DNA of 64,000 nt from Zerene cesonia. Its lineage: Eukaryota > Arthropoda > Insecta > Lepidoptera > Pieridae. The DNA is taken from assembly GCF_012273895.1 (NCBI RefSeq), contig NC_052121.1, positions 4,992,943-5,056,942 of the forward strand, read 5' to 3'. Shown here in pieces: positions 38,987 through 49,372 of this stretch (position 1 is its first letter; every line of letters starts with the position of its first letter). Under the pieces are notes generated by a model. The model worked only from the letters and a program-made list of their open reading frames with translations. It had not been told where the DNA came from and did not search any database. A program made the translations under genes and the position numbers.

Positions 38987-40474
38987 ATGTCCGGGAGCAA
39001 TGAAAAAGTTTCGACTACGCAGCGTATGATCCAAAGTGTTGCTTTCCCTCCCAGCCATAAGCTCACTGTATCTGAAGTATTCGATGAGAAAACTGGGAAA
39101 CCTATACCAGATGTACTAAAGCAACATTTTATCTTAGAGGGTCGAATTGAGGAAAATGCGGCTTTGCGAATTATTCAAGATGGTGCCACCCTTTTGCGAT
39201 CAGAAAAAACTATGATCGAAATTGATTCACCGGTGACCGTGTGCGGGGACGTCCATGGCCAGTTTTACGATTTGATGAAATTATTCGAAGTGGGAGGTTC
39301 TCCTTCATGCACCAAGTATTTATTCTTAGGTGATTATGTCGATCGAGGTTATTTTAGTATAGAATGTGTGCTCTACCTTTGGGCTTTGAAATTATGTTAC
39401 CCGAAGACATTATTTCTGTTACGCGGCAACCATGAGTGTCGACACTTGACAGAATATTTTACCTTCAAACAAGAATGTAAAATCAAGTATTCAGAAAAGG
39501 TGTATGATGCTTGTATGGAAGCATTCGATTGCTTACCTCTTGCTGCTCTCATGAACCAGCAGTTCCTATGTGTACATGGAGGGCTATCTCCAGAAATCAA
39601 CAGCTTAGACGATATCCGTAAACTAGATAGATTCAAAGAACCACCTGCATTTGGAGCTATGTGTGATTTGCTGTGGTCAGATCCTTTGGAGGATTTTGGA
39701 AATGAGAAAAATGCTGAACATTTTTCGCACAACTCAGTGAGAGGTTGTTCATATTTCTATAGCTATGCTGCTTGTTGTGATTTTCTCCAAAGAAACAATT
39801 TATTATCTATCATCCGTGCCCATGAAGCCCAAGATGCTGGCTACCGAATGTACCGTAAAAGTCAAACTACTGGCTTTCCAAGTCTTATCACCATTTTCTC
39901 TGCTCCTAACTATTTGGATGTTTATAATAACAAAGCTGCTGTTCTCAAGTATGAGAATAATGTCATGAACATCAGACAATTTAATTGCTCACCACATCCG
40001 TATTGGTTACCCAACTTTATGGATGTTTTCACCTGGTCTCTTCCATTTGTTGGCGAGAAAGTTACAGAAATGCTGGTTAATGTCTTAAATATTTGTTCTG
40101 ATGATGAGCTTATGTCAGAAGGTGATGATGCATTGGAGGAAGCTAATCTCAGGAAAGAAGTCATACGTAACAAAATTCGTGCCATTGGAAAAATGGCTCA
40201 TGTATTCTCTGTGCTACGTGAAGAGAGTGAATCTGTACTCCAACTTAAAGGGCTCACCCCTACTGGTGCATTGCCTCTTGGAGCCCTGTCAGGAGGCAAA
40301 ACTTCATTAAAGAATGCTTTACAGGGCTTCTCCCCGAACCACAAGATTACCTCATTCGCTGAGGCTAAAGGTTTGGATGCTATCAATGAGCGTATGCCAC
40401 CAAGGCGTGACGGTCAGCGCACACCAGACATACAGGAAAAGAAACCACACGTTAACAGCAATGCACACTCGTGA
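38987..40474 (+). CDS. CanA: calcineurin A, Ser/Thr phosphatase 2B catalytic subunit (intronless)
   Basis: A Ca2+/calmodulin-activated protein phosphatase that works with calcineurin B. 495 aa in one uninterrupted frame; the ATG at 38,987 gives MSGSNEKV, and the preceding in-frame GTG (38,978) is not needed. The metal-binding motifs are complete: GDVHG (87-91), GDYVDRG (115-121), RGNHE (146-150), HGG (197-199) and RAHE with His279. The calcineurin B-binding helix follows (about 345-370), then a calmodulin-binding segment (about 389-412, RKEVIRNKIRAIGKMAHVFS) and the autoinhibitory segment (about 454-475, ending NERMPPRRD). Length and order match animal calcineurin A. There are no introns, although the other genes in this window are split many times; this suggests an old retroposed copy that is still intact and probably functional. 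A 3' UTR of about 1.2 kb ends at AATAAA (41,651). The gene is tail to tail with PIG-P. Confidence 0.96.
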   Translation: MSGSNEKVSTTQRMIQSVAFPPSHKLTVSEVFDEKTGKPIPDVLKQHFILEGRIEENAALRIIQDGATLLRSEKTMIEIDSPVTVCGDVHGQFYDLMKLFEVGGSPSCTKYLFLGDYVDRGYFSIECVLYLWALKLCYPKTLFLLRGNHECRHLTEYFTFKQECKIKYSEKVYDACMEAFDCLPLAALMNQQFLCVHGGLSPEINSLDDIRKLDRFKEPPAFGAMCDLLWSDPLEDFGNEKNAEHFSHNSVRGCSYFYSYAACCDFLQRNNLLSIIRAHEAQDAGYRMYRKSQTTGFPSLITIFSAPNYLDVYNNKAAVLKYENNVMNIRQFNCSPHPYWLPNFMDVFTWSLPFVGEKVTEMLVNVLNICSDDELMSEGDDALEEANLRKEVIRNKIRAIGKMAHVFSVLREESESVLQLKGLTPTGALPLGALSGGKTSLKNALQGFSPNHKITSFAEAKGLDAINERMPPRRDGQRTPDIQEKKPHVNSNAHS

Positions 40475-41650
40475 AGTGCTCCTTGATGCTTCTCTTCAAT
40501 CCTTACTTGTTTGTCCACAATAGGAGTGGTGGTGAAATATGTGTGAAGGAGACTTAATCTTTGGAATGATATTTCACTTTCATGATAACTAGGTGGATTT
40601 GAAGGGAATTGTCATAGATACTACATATTTTAAAATTTGGATTTAACTTTTTTTCAATAGATAAAATTAAAATTTCTCTTAAGATATTATCTTTCGATAT
40701 TTAAAATATATCAGATCTGCAGGCAACAAATTTGTTTAGTCAATTAAATAATAAGGTTGCACATTTATTTATAATGCGCTGCACTGTTTAATTTTTGGTA
40801 ATGTAATTTTAAATTTTTCATATGAAAAGACATGATATTGTAATATAAATTTATTCAGATTATCTTCTTATATTCTACATTGTTATCTACATTAGTGAAA
40901 ATTAGACATGTCTATAATTTTCAAAGCATAATTAGCTGTGATATTAAGCGAAGATCAATGTATTATTTAATAGCAATTTGCTAGTGGAGTACAGGCATGT
41001 TCATTGGCTAATCATGCATTGAAATTGTAAAGTAAGTGATGAAGTTCTCAGCTTGGGCGTGTCTTTATAATCTATTAAGTAATAAATAATTATGTACTAT
41101 AGTGTTCAGCACATGGTGTATTGTTGCCAAACGTGTGTGCTGTGTAAATATGCCTTGTGCGTACACACACGTTATTGCAGCTTTAACACTTGAGATAAAT
41201 ATTACTCTCTTTAATATCTTTGCTACAAGTTGTACTTAATTGTATTTTATTGTACAAAATATATTAAATTACTATCTAAAATATACTTAAATTAATTTAT
41301 ATTTGGATGTATGCTGGCTCCTTGTTGCCTGCATGCAGCTGAACTTGTATGCTGGAACATCACATATTAAAGTTTCTTAGTCATAATGTTTCGGTATATA
41401 AGATGTAGCGGCTAGTCTAATTGCAGATTTTCTTACAGCTTCTATTTCATATTTCACTTAATTATTAATAATTATAAAGGTTTAATGACCTTACGCACTG
41501 TTGGAAAATCTCTTTTGGTCTGCCAAAAATTCTTGATGCAATAAGTTAACATTGTGAATACTACAAGTGGCTTACATAACTTTCAAAGTCAGTTACTAAG
41601 TATTTTATCTCAATTTGGTGTGTAGTCCTTCATATGTTTCTGTACTTTTA

Positions 41651-41656
41651 AATAAA
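41651..41656 (+). terminator. poly(A) signal of calcineurin A
   Basis: A canonical AATAAA about 1.18 kb after the stop codon. The intervening AT-rich DNA has no other canonical AATAAA that I judged better placed, although alternatives (for example near 41,080) exist. Confidence 0.45.
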
Positions 41657-42183
41657 TTCTACCTATGTAAACTAACAATATATTTAATTTTATTTTGTAC
41701 TAATCATGGGAAGTGTTGTTTTATCCTTATAAAATATATTAACATTGAGCTCCATTAAATTATAGTTTCAATGTCCCATTAATTTATCGGAAAATAAAGG
41801 CATGAAGGTTACGATAACCAAACAAACACACATGATTTTTTTGTATAAGTAGGATGCTTTACAATTTACAAACCTATCAACATATTTATTTTTGTCTCGC
41901 GTACCTACTGTTACTTCAACCTTACATAAATCATATGAACCGAAAGATTCAACGATCCATTCTATTGTTAATAGACTTCTATAAATACATTAATAACGCA
42001 TACATTTATGTAAACAAAAAAAAAAGAAATTAATAGCATCACATTCGCTTATGTATAAATTGCTATAATCATGTATAATATCTTAAGACAAGCAATAGCA
42101 ATATTCAATTCAATTGGAATTATTTGTATGCACAATGATAGGCATGATAATATTCGGAAATAATATTATAAATATAAATTTGA

Positions 42184-42420
42184 GTGTGGGAGTCGAGCAA
42201 GCTTCGACATAAATTGAGCCAGCTCGCTCCGGGGAAGGGAACCCTCATTGAAGATTGGCGTGAAATAGTAGCAAGCTACTGTGTTTCGTTCGGTGAGTGG
42301 TGGAGCCGGTTCGCATTTTTTTCCTCATCCTTTTGCAGACCTTTCCTTTATTCCTGTCGTCAATCCTTTTCTTGTGGGCATGCGGGCAACGTATCAGCAC
42401 TCAGCAGTGACTCATCACTG
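42184..42420 (-). mobile_element. short interspersed element, family A (reverse copy)
   Basis: Starts GTGGGAGTCGAGCAAGCTTC, contains TGAAATAGTAGCAAGC, TACTGTGTTTCGTTCGGTGA and GTGGAGCCGG, and ends in a pyrimidine tract with CGTCAATCCTTT. This is the reverse complement of the copy at 61,617. Confidence 0.65.
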
Positions 42421-42509
42421 TAAATGTTACCTTCTATTTCATTTTGTTTCTATGCAACAATTTATCCATATAGGTACTTTATCCACTAGGTAGGTGTCTT
42501 AGTGCGAAG

Positions 42510-42715
42510 ACGGAACTTACAAACCGCATACATTTATATCAAATAACGAAGTTCAGAGTAGGAAAGTAGTCGGGAATTACTGTCTACAATAATATCCAAC
42601 GGTGAAAGAATTTTTGAAATTGGTCCAGTACTTCCTGAGACTAGCCCGTTCAACAAACAAACTCTTAAGGTTTACATATATTATTACCTGTATTATTAGT
42701 ATAGATTAGAAAAAG
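42510..42715 (-). mobile_element. Helitron-like element, family F3
   Basis: Reverse copy with GAAAGAATTTTTGAAATTGG, TCCAGTACTTCCTGAGACTA, CGTTCAACAAACAAACTC and an AT-rich end before TAGTATAGATTAG. Confidence 0.55.
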
Positions 42716-44772
42716 GTTTCTACTTTGTGTGTTAGGTGTTATGGTCATAGTAAACGCGATTATCGCGTTGTGTCCCTTCTATCTATTCAGCAACTTTCTT
42801 TTTTTTCGTTTTAATTTCGAATATAGCTAATATTACAACTATATTTTTCAAAAAAATATTTTTAGGTACTTACTATTGGTATGTACATATCTTACAATCG
42901 GGTGTTGATAATAAGCTTAGATTAGCTTAGTAGGTATACTTACAGAGAATACTAGTATTTTATCATATTATATAGGTACCTATAAATAAGTAGTTCTTAC
43001 ACTAAAGTATCTTCACTTTTTTGGACAAGTTGGTAGGTATAATTAGATACTAGTGTCCTAGTACCTACTGCAGGCTCTTAATGAAACAGCTGATTAAGGT
43101 GGTTGTTGTTAAAGCTGAATTGTTGGTTGATGGCTATAACACATATACGAATGATTTGCGTACGCTAGATAAGTCGCAGTGGATCCTACGCGATAACTGC
43201 GATCCCTTCGTTGGCCCAGTTTGAAATTATTAAGTTTCGGATGCGTAAAACGTATTGGCCTCATGCCTCTCCCAAATGAACAGAGTTAGCAGTCCACCTC
43301 GGCCGCTTAATAATTCGCGCCAGGCCCCCGGGTGAATTCAAAAAAATACCTGCGCCACAGAAAGTGATCACAGACACCGTGGTTGTCCACAGATGCCTCC
43401 TTGGCAATTAAAAGTCCGACATAACCGAATAATTCAAAATCGTTTTGTAAAACTGAGAAAAAATAATCTTTCTCTTTCAAATTAATTACAGATAATTGAA
43501 AATTTCTCGACTACGTATATAAGTACTTAGTTGTTGAAATTTAGAAACGTTTATACTTAAATTTGATGAACGAGTCGGGGAAAAAAAAACATTATTAAAA
43601 TGCAATAAAGATTTCTAAGGATGAATTTCAATATACTTCGTACACTGCAACCACTCATTAGTGCGTAGTGCTCTCACTGTTTTGAAAAATGGTAACATGG
43701 GGCTTCATGATTATTTTTATGCTACTATTTATATAGCTTTGCTTCTTAAAAAGACTAGGTATAACTAGCATGTCACAAACGAATACTAACCAGCAGGATC
43801 GGCTAGAGCCGCTGAGCTAGAGCTCGTGAAGCGCCCATGTGGAGTGAAAACCTGGCGGCCCCTAGACCTGACCTGACGATGCTTTTAGCTGTCTCAGGAA
43901 GTGCCGCGGCTCCCCCTGAGACGGCGGCGCCCGTGTGCATTGCACACCCAGGGCTATAGGTTAAGCTGCCCCTGTTAACCAGCTCCCATAGCCCCAAAAC
44001 CAAAACGGCTCAACGGAACACAATAGGGTTTTAGCAGTTTAATCCAGTATAACCCACGACTCCTTTATTTATGCAAGATTTCCGTTCTCAAAAAAAAAAG
44101 AACAAATCAGCGTCAAATTCTTCAGCGCTGACCGATACTACACAGAAAAACAATGTCTCTGAAGACAGAGAAGCGAACACGAATAACATTCGAATTCGTA
44201 TCGTAACTGTAGCAAGAGGCTTATAGACCGGAAGATGATAACATAAAAAATTTGGTGATTTGTACCAAGTTGGTGTAGTTCTAATTACGTCAATGAGGTC
44301 ATCCAATCAAATGGCCGCAAAGGAGCAATTTCTACTTTGTACCACCCTAAAAATTTTCAGCGGTTCCTTGTATGATCACAAATAGATGTTGTTAATGCCA
44401 TACTTGTGGGAGGTGATTCGATGTGGGAGGAGGTGGGAGATGTTCCGGTCTCTAATTATGACGAAAGTTGGGTTCGTGCTGTCAGAAATTAGCCACTTTT
44501 ACGCACGGCAGAGGCGCCATTCTATTTCCATGCAAATGGTTCTCGATGAAAATACGAAACTTTTACGATTTTTCGTGCTCGCGCTGCAATACCCATGCGC
44601 AGCTATCCCCTCCATGTATGACTCAGTTTTACACTTCCGCTTAGTATTTCAAGTAATATTTTCAAAAAAACGAGAAAACATTTCACGAAAATGTTAAGAA
44701 TGATCTCGGAAAAATTAAAAAATTAATAGGTCAATTTCAAAATATTTAGCTGGATAGCGCTTGAGTTTTAAC

Positions 44773-44876
44773 GTGTGATATTAATATCACACCAATAAGA
44801 CAATCTTTGTCACTCTGAACACAGAATAATAAGTACAACTCTGGAGTTCTCACACAGAAAGTTTTTTCGAAAAAAC
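44773..44876. repeat. two perfect palindromes about 70 bp apart
   Basis: A 20-bp perfect palindrome at 44,773-44,792 (GTGTGATATTAATATCACAC) and a 16-bp one at 44,861-44,876 (GTTTTTTCGAAAAAAC). The first resembles the symmetrical site of a dimeric DNA-binding protein, but at AT-rich composition chance is possible for the second. Confidence 0.85.
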
Positions 44877-45065
44877 GTCCCTTTGCACAATATATTAGCG
44901 CATTAACCATTTCAACACCTATCTATTATTAGAACGCATCATGTAAATATTTCTATCCTGATTAATAAATGGTTTTGTATCTGAATGCCCTGATATATGT
45001 AATCATCAGTTGTCTTTGGGCAAGCCTTATAATTATAAAGAAAAAACTTTAATTATTACAAATTT

Positions 45066-45545
45066 TTATTTTATTTCAAATAGATACAATTTCTTACAGA
45101 CATATCTCATATCTATATCATGCAATTGACGTACAGTATTTTCCTCAAACTCTTGAGGGGAAGCAGAGTAATGATTTTTCTTACATTTTTTTTCATCAGT
45201 ACATATACAAAAGGATGGTTTGCACTCACGGTTTTTATTATTGACCCAATGTGTATTACTAAACTTATCACAAATAGTGCTTTTACTATCAATTGGGCAA
45301 GTTAACATTAAATTAGCACTAGGATAAATTATGAAAGCAAACAATGTCAATGCTACAAGGCATTGTATTGGAACTGCTGTTGACCAATACTTTTGCGGGA
45401 AGTAGTAAATATTTAAATAATACAGGTATTGATCAGGAATTATCGCCCATAAACAATAAACTGTTAATAATGTCTTACTAAACAAATACATAAAAAAACC
45501 ATATAGTGATCTTGCAGGTGTTGGTGCTGGTGTATGTTCTGGCAT
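45066..45545 (-). CDS. PIGP: PIG-P, GPI-GlcNAc transferase subunit
   Basis: A subunit of the ER complex that transfers GlcNAc to phosphatidylinositol, the first step of GPI-anchor synthesis. A single exon encodes 159 aa from ATG at 45,545. Two membrane segments are visible (about 13-37 and 53-74). The family pattern is clear: Tyr15-Gly16-Phe17, Trp33-Ala-Ile-Ile-Pro37, Pro50-x2-Tyr-Trp54 and an end pattern DID..YVCKKLYL. Unusual is a Cys cluster at 108, 113, 115 and 121 between the second membrane segment and the conserved tail. The start lies 12 nt after the stop of Pcc1, in the same frame and on the same strand, with no room for a separate promoter; see Pcc1. An AATAAA overlaps the stop codon region, so the 3' UTR may be very short. 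Confidence 0.9.
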   Translation of the reverse strand: MPEHTPAPTPARSLYGFFMYLFSKTLLTVYCLWAIIPDQYLYYLNIYYFPQKYWSTAVPIQCLVALTLFAFIIYPSANLMLTCPIDSKSTICDKFSNTHWVNNKNRECKPSFCICTDEKKCKKNHYSASPQEFEENTVRQLHDIDMRYVCKKLYLFEIK

Positions 45546-45557
45546 CTTGTGTGTTAA

Positions 45558-46237
45558 TTAATTACTATTAAACATACACATTGTTTTTGTCACTAATATT
45601 AAATTTTGGAGAAAACCGTTCACTGTTACCCGTAATTTTTTAAAGTCGCTGCTTTCAAAACAACTGTAAAATTGACATAATATGATACATGATGATTATT
45701 TTAAAATGTAACAATTAAGTACAATATTTAAATAAAAATTTTCTGATTTCTTCTACAAATCATATATATTATTAATTATAATGTAGAAAATATACTTAAT
45801 ACTCACACAATGAGATTGGTTTTATCTGTAGAAATAGCTCGTTCAACACCTTTTAATTCCTTATCTACATTCAATACTTCATATGCTAATTCTGCTTCAC
45901 CAGAAGTAGGGAAAGGTATACTTAGATGCCTTTAATAAAAAGAAATATTCCATATGAGCTAAGACACATAAACCATACTAGTTCATCTTATAATAGAATT
46001 GGTTGTTACATGCAAAACTACAGATGCTATATATATAAAGAATTGTATTAAAATGTTAAGGAGATTAAAAGAAATGAAGTATAATGTATCAATCAATTGA
46101 ATATAAAAGTGTGACATTGTGCCACATTTTCAATAAACATTTTTATGATTTAATATTTTTGACTTGGGTATATTTAAGTGTGTGAGCATGACTAAAATTA
46201 TGAAAGTTACTTACACTTTTTTATTTTCGTCTGCCAT
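45558..46237 (-). CDS. LAGE3: Pcc1/LAGE3-like subunit of the KEOPS (EKC) complex
   Basis: A small subunit of KEOPS, the complex that makes the t6A modification of ANN-decoding tRNAs; Pcc1 mediates complex dimerisation in the family. 83 aa from three exons: 46237-46215, 45929-45807 and 45663-45558, joined at |gtaagt and |gtgagt donors. The protein begins MADENKKVHLSIPFPTSGEA, continues ELAYEVLNVDKELKG, and has the Pcc1-type second half DFKKLRVTVNGFLQNLILVT. Size (about 80-140 aa in the family) and the beta-alpha pattern fit. The frame is open and the stop TAA (45,560-45,558) is followed 12 nt later by the PIG-P ATG, so the two are probably read from one mRNA. The first intron is about 285 nt and the second about 143 nt. 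Confidence 0.85.
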
Positions 46238-46682
46238 AACTGGTACATATCTATTTATCGAAATTAATTTATTTATAACATATATCTCTGCGCTTTTTAT
46301 TTATTTCTTTATCCTTGAAAAAAACAAATAATTATTACTATGCTCTTAATGATAAGTAATACTTTGTCTTAAAAGAAAACTCGAAGCATTAATAACTCGT
46401 TCCTTAATTTATTTTTCTGATTCATGCCTAATTTACAATTGTTCAAACTTCACAAATCACAATTCAGTCAAAAAATCACATTGACAAATAGCGTTAGCAA
46501 TACCAATGAAATTGAATGTCACATTGACATTGATAGGTAGTCTCATAGATTATACACCATGGTAGCCTATTTTTTAATTGCCACTACTGCAAGGAAAATA
46601 GGTTCTTTAAAAATCAAGTGAATTGACACAATTTTCAACTAAACTTATTTCATTTTTTTATCTTCTTTTGGTTTGATATATT

Positions 46683-46892
46683 ATCTACTATATAAAAATA
46701 AGTCGGGTTTTCCTTCCTGACGCTATAACTCCAGAACGCAGGAACCGATTTCCACGGTTTTGCATTCGTTGGAAAGGTCTTGGGCGTCGTGAGGTTTAGA
46801 GCAAAGAAAATTCCTGAAAAATTGCAACAGAAAAGCGGGAAAAACGAAGCCATCTGGTGGCGAAACGGAGTTCGCGGGGTTTGCTAGTGTAC
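46683..46892 (+). mobile_element. Helitron-like non-autonomous element, another family
   Basis: Starts CTACTATATAAAAATAAGTC, contains CGCTATAACTCCAGAACGC and AACCGATTTCCACGGTTTTG, and ends GGCGAAACGGAGTTCGCGGG then TTTGCTAGTGT. The 3' end CTAGT fits a Helitron-type terminus. Confidence 0.6.
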
Positions 46893-47124
46893 TATAAAAA
46901 CTTTCCTTGTGCTTTGACAGAAACGTAAAAAAATATACTAAAATCAAACTCAAACATTTATTTACTCAATTAGACTTCTTAAATAAGCTATTTGAATCAT
47001 CAAAACACAGTTTTTAAATTTACCACCGCGAATTACGCGAGCCGTTAAAGAGTAGTATAATAATACGGGCGAGCCGTTCTCTAGATTTGCGTACGGACGT
47101 TGTGTGGCAATTAATTTTTATTTA

Positions 47125-47285
47125 TAGCTAGCGGTCTGCCCGTGGTACTTATATAACCTACAACCTCAATAAATGGGATATCTAACACTGAAAGAATTTT
47201 TTAAATCGCACCAGTACTTCCTGACATTAGTGCGTTCAAACAAACAAATTCTTCAGTTATATAATATTACTATAGATACATATAG
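47125..47285 (-). mobile_element. Helitron-like element, family F3
   Basis: Reverse copy starting AGCTAGCGGTCTGCCCGTGG, with ATCTAACACTGAAAGAATTT and CCAGTACTTCCTGACATTAG, ending AAACAAACAAATTC. Confidence 0.65.
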
Positions 47286-47932
47286 ATGTAAAAAGATACA
47301 TATTTAACAAACGTTTACTTGAGGAAATTTTAAATAATTAATTCCCCTATTTAGTCTGCAGTCTGTTGAAGCCTTTTTATGCATTAGAAATATACTAATA
47401 TAGTATTGTTATCTGTGGAAATAACAGGAAACATCCCCTAGGCAATTAGTCAATTACCCATTCCTCTGCTATAACTTATGTACGTAGTAACTAGTTCTTA
47501 ATCTGTGCTACAACTGAATGATGTTGCATTTAACAAGCCGCTTTACATTTTTAATAGCTCATCATTACCCACATTTACTTGTGTATGGTACATTACCACC
47601 ACATCAGGTACCTTGAGTCTTGAATCAGGGCTGTAGTTAGGCTTTAATAACTTGGAATATTCAAAAACTAGACTAGATAAAGACTAAATGTGCACAAAAT
47701 TACACTAGAAAAATTACTTAAAGAATTTGAGAGTTCCTTGAATAAATAAGTAATTAATGAGATACATGCCTGATAATTAATGGGATACCTTACATACAAC
47801 ATTTTAATATTTTAACATATCGGGGACGGTTTGAACCCGTAAAATCTCGCTCGCTACGCCCACGCTTTGGTTGCAAAACTGTTCAAAGGTGTGTTAAAAA
47901 ATGACTAATTCTTAGCATATTTATGTAAAAGT

Positions 47933-49372
47933 TTTTATTAATATTTCAAACACTATTAACTATGTACAAATTACTTTGTAAAAATATTAATTCTTGTCTT
48001 ATGATTTATTCAATCCATTGTATTAGGCAATGCTCTAAAAACATAAAAAACATGATATATGAAATTTTTTCCATTACATTTACTTCGCCCAATAAGTACA
48101 TGACAAATATCGTGTACATAATGTGGTTAAATATATTATGAATATTCCACATCACATTAAGATTAATTCATTTATAAAATTTTAAGTCATGGGCCATGAG
48201 TACAAGATATCTTGGATTCCTTGAACACAAGCAAGTATCATTTGGATCATGAAAATAATTTTGATATTTAACCACATTAATATTTATTGATGGACTTAAT
48301 ATTAAATATAACATTATCATATACTTCATAATATATTAAAATATTTATTATGCATATGCATCAATCAAACCATCATGATAAACATCTCCAATAATGGCAT
48401 ATATTATAAAATCACAAATTACATCTATATTTTAACTAAACATAAAACAAAATACAACGGGGTATGGCTTAATTCGGCACAGAAAACAATCTATTAGACA
48501 TAGCATTTTAGATTTGAATCGTGCTGAAATAGTGACATTTGAACACAGAACAAGGCGTAATATTGAGAAGAGTTATTATGGAACGTAAAAAACAATAACA
48601 GATAACTATGATCATTATTATCATTTAAAGATAAGAATTAAACAGTTACGCAATAAAGTGAGTTTATAAAATTGTATGTTATATCATATATGTATATTAG
48701 GCTTGATCAAAGGACCATAGCGTTTCAAGCTGTTTACACACGTCATCCTGTACTTTATCTTGATGAAATACGATAGTTAGGTCATTCTTTGTTAAACAGA
48801 GACCATAAAAATGGATGGTTCCTCTAAACACAATCAGTCTCTTATATTTTTGCTTTAACAGGCTAACGTGTGTACAGAGCTTGTGTGGGCGGGAAGACAT
48901 AAGGCCCATTATGAACTCGACACTGAATCGTCGAATTTCGCATTCGCGACCGTAACCCAGCCTCTTAAGAAAATATGATGTACGTCTATCACCAGTAAAC
49001 AAATAATAGTGAGGAGTGAACGAGTATTAAAAACAAACACAAGGATTGATATACAAAAGTTATGCAAAAACAGAATCAATAATAGCAAGAGTAATTAAGA
49101 TATCAAGACACATTAACAAAGACAAATATATATAAGCATTTGACACACAATTTCTGACTAAGTCACGACTCTTAATATCTTTCTATATGAAGGTACCTTG
49201 AAAAAGCAACGTATATTACTGAAGTGGATAGGTACAATATCGTTAACGTAATTTACGTCAGCGGTCGAGTCTTGACTAGTAATAAACCAACCCAATGAAA
49301 GACCGTATGAACCGTATGATAGGCGCGGTAAGAGGTCGGGCTACGGTAACGGACGGCTCGTCTCGGTCTGTT
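47933..49372 (-). other. vigilin 3' UTR (predicted) with an unrecognised 101-codon frame
   Basis: Downstream of the vigilin stop, the minus strand runs about 1.4 kb to a canonical AATAAA (complement of TTTATT near 47,933-47,938). A minus-strand ATG frame at 49,002-48,697 (101 aa; begins MFTGDRRTSYFLKRL) lies within it. It resembles no family I know. It may be a chance frame, a transposon relic or a separate short gene. Confidence 0.35.

Larger units (their letters stand above)
41670..45060. other. intergenic region between convergent genes, repeat-rich
   Basis: Holds a family A element (42,184-42,420), an F3 element (42,510-42,715), two GC-richer patches of unknown origin (43,140-43,440 and 43,790-44,040), and two palindromes near 44,773 and 44,861. 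The GC-rich patches look like transposon debris, but I recognise no protein in them. The frame at 44,386-44,697 matches no family. Confidence 0.5.
46240..47930. other. Pcc1 upstream region and repeats
   Basis: Upstream of Pcc1, short motifs of the TGACATTGACAT type (about 46,440-46,540) recall other promoters in this window. Farther on are a Helitron-like relic (46,683-46,892), an F3 copy (47,125-47,285) and a tRNA-like B-box remnant on the minus strand near 47,825-47,890 (GGGTTCAAACCGTCCCCGA). I see no gene. Confidence 0.45.

Noticed and set aside
44386..44697. 103-codon plus-strand frame as a gene
   Set aside because: No family resemblance, no splice or promoter context, and next to repeat debris.
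47820..47890. tRNA gene on the minus strand
   Set aside because: Only a T-arm-like GGGTTCAAACC is visible; D-arm and acceptor stem are missing. At most a SINE or tRNA fragment.
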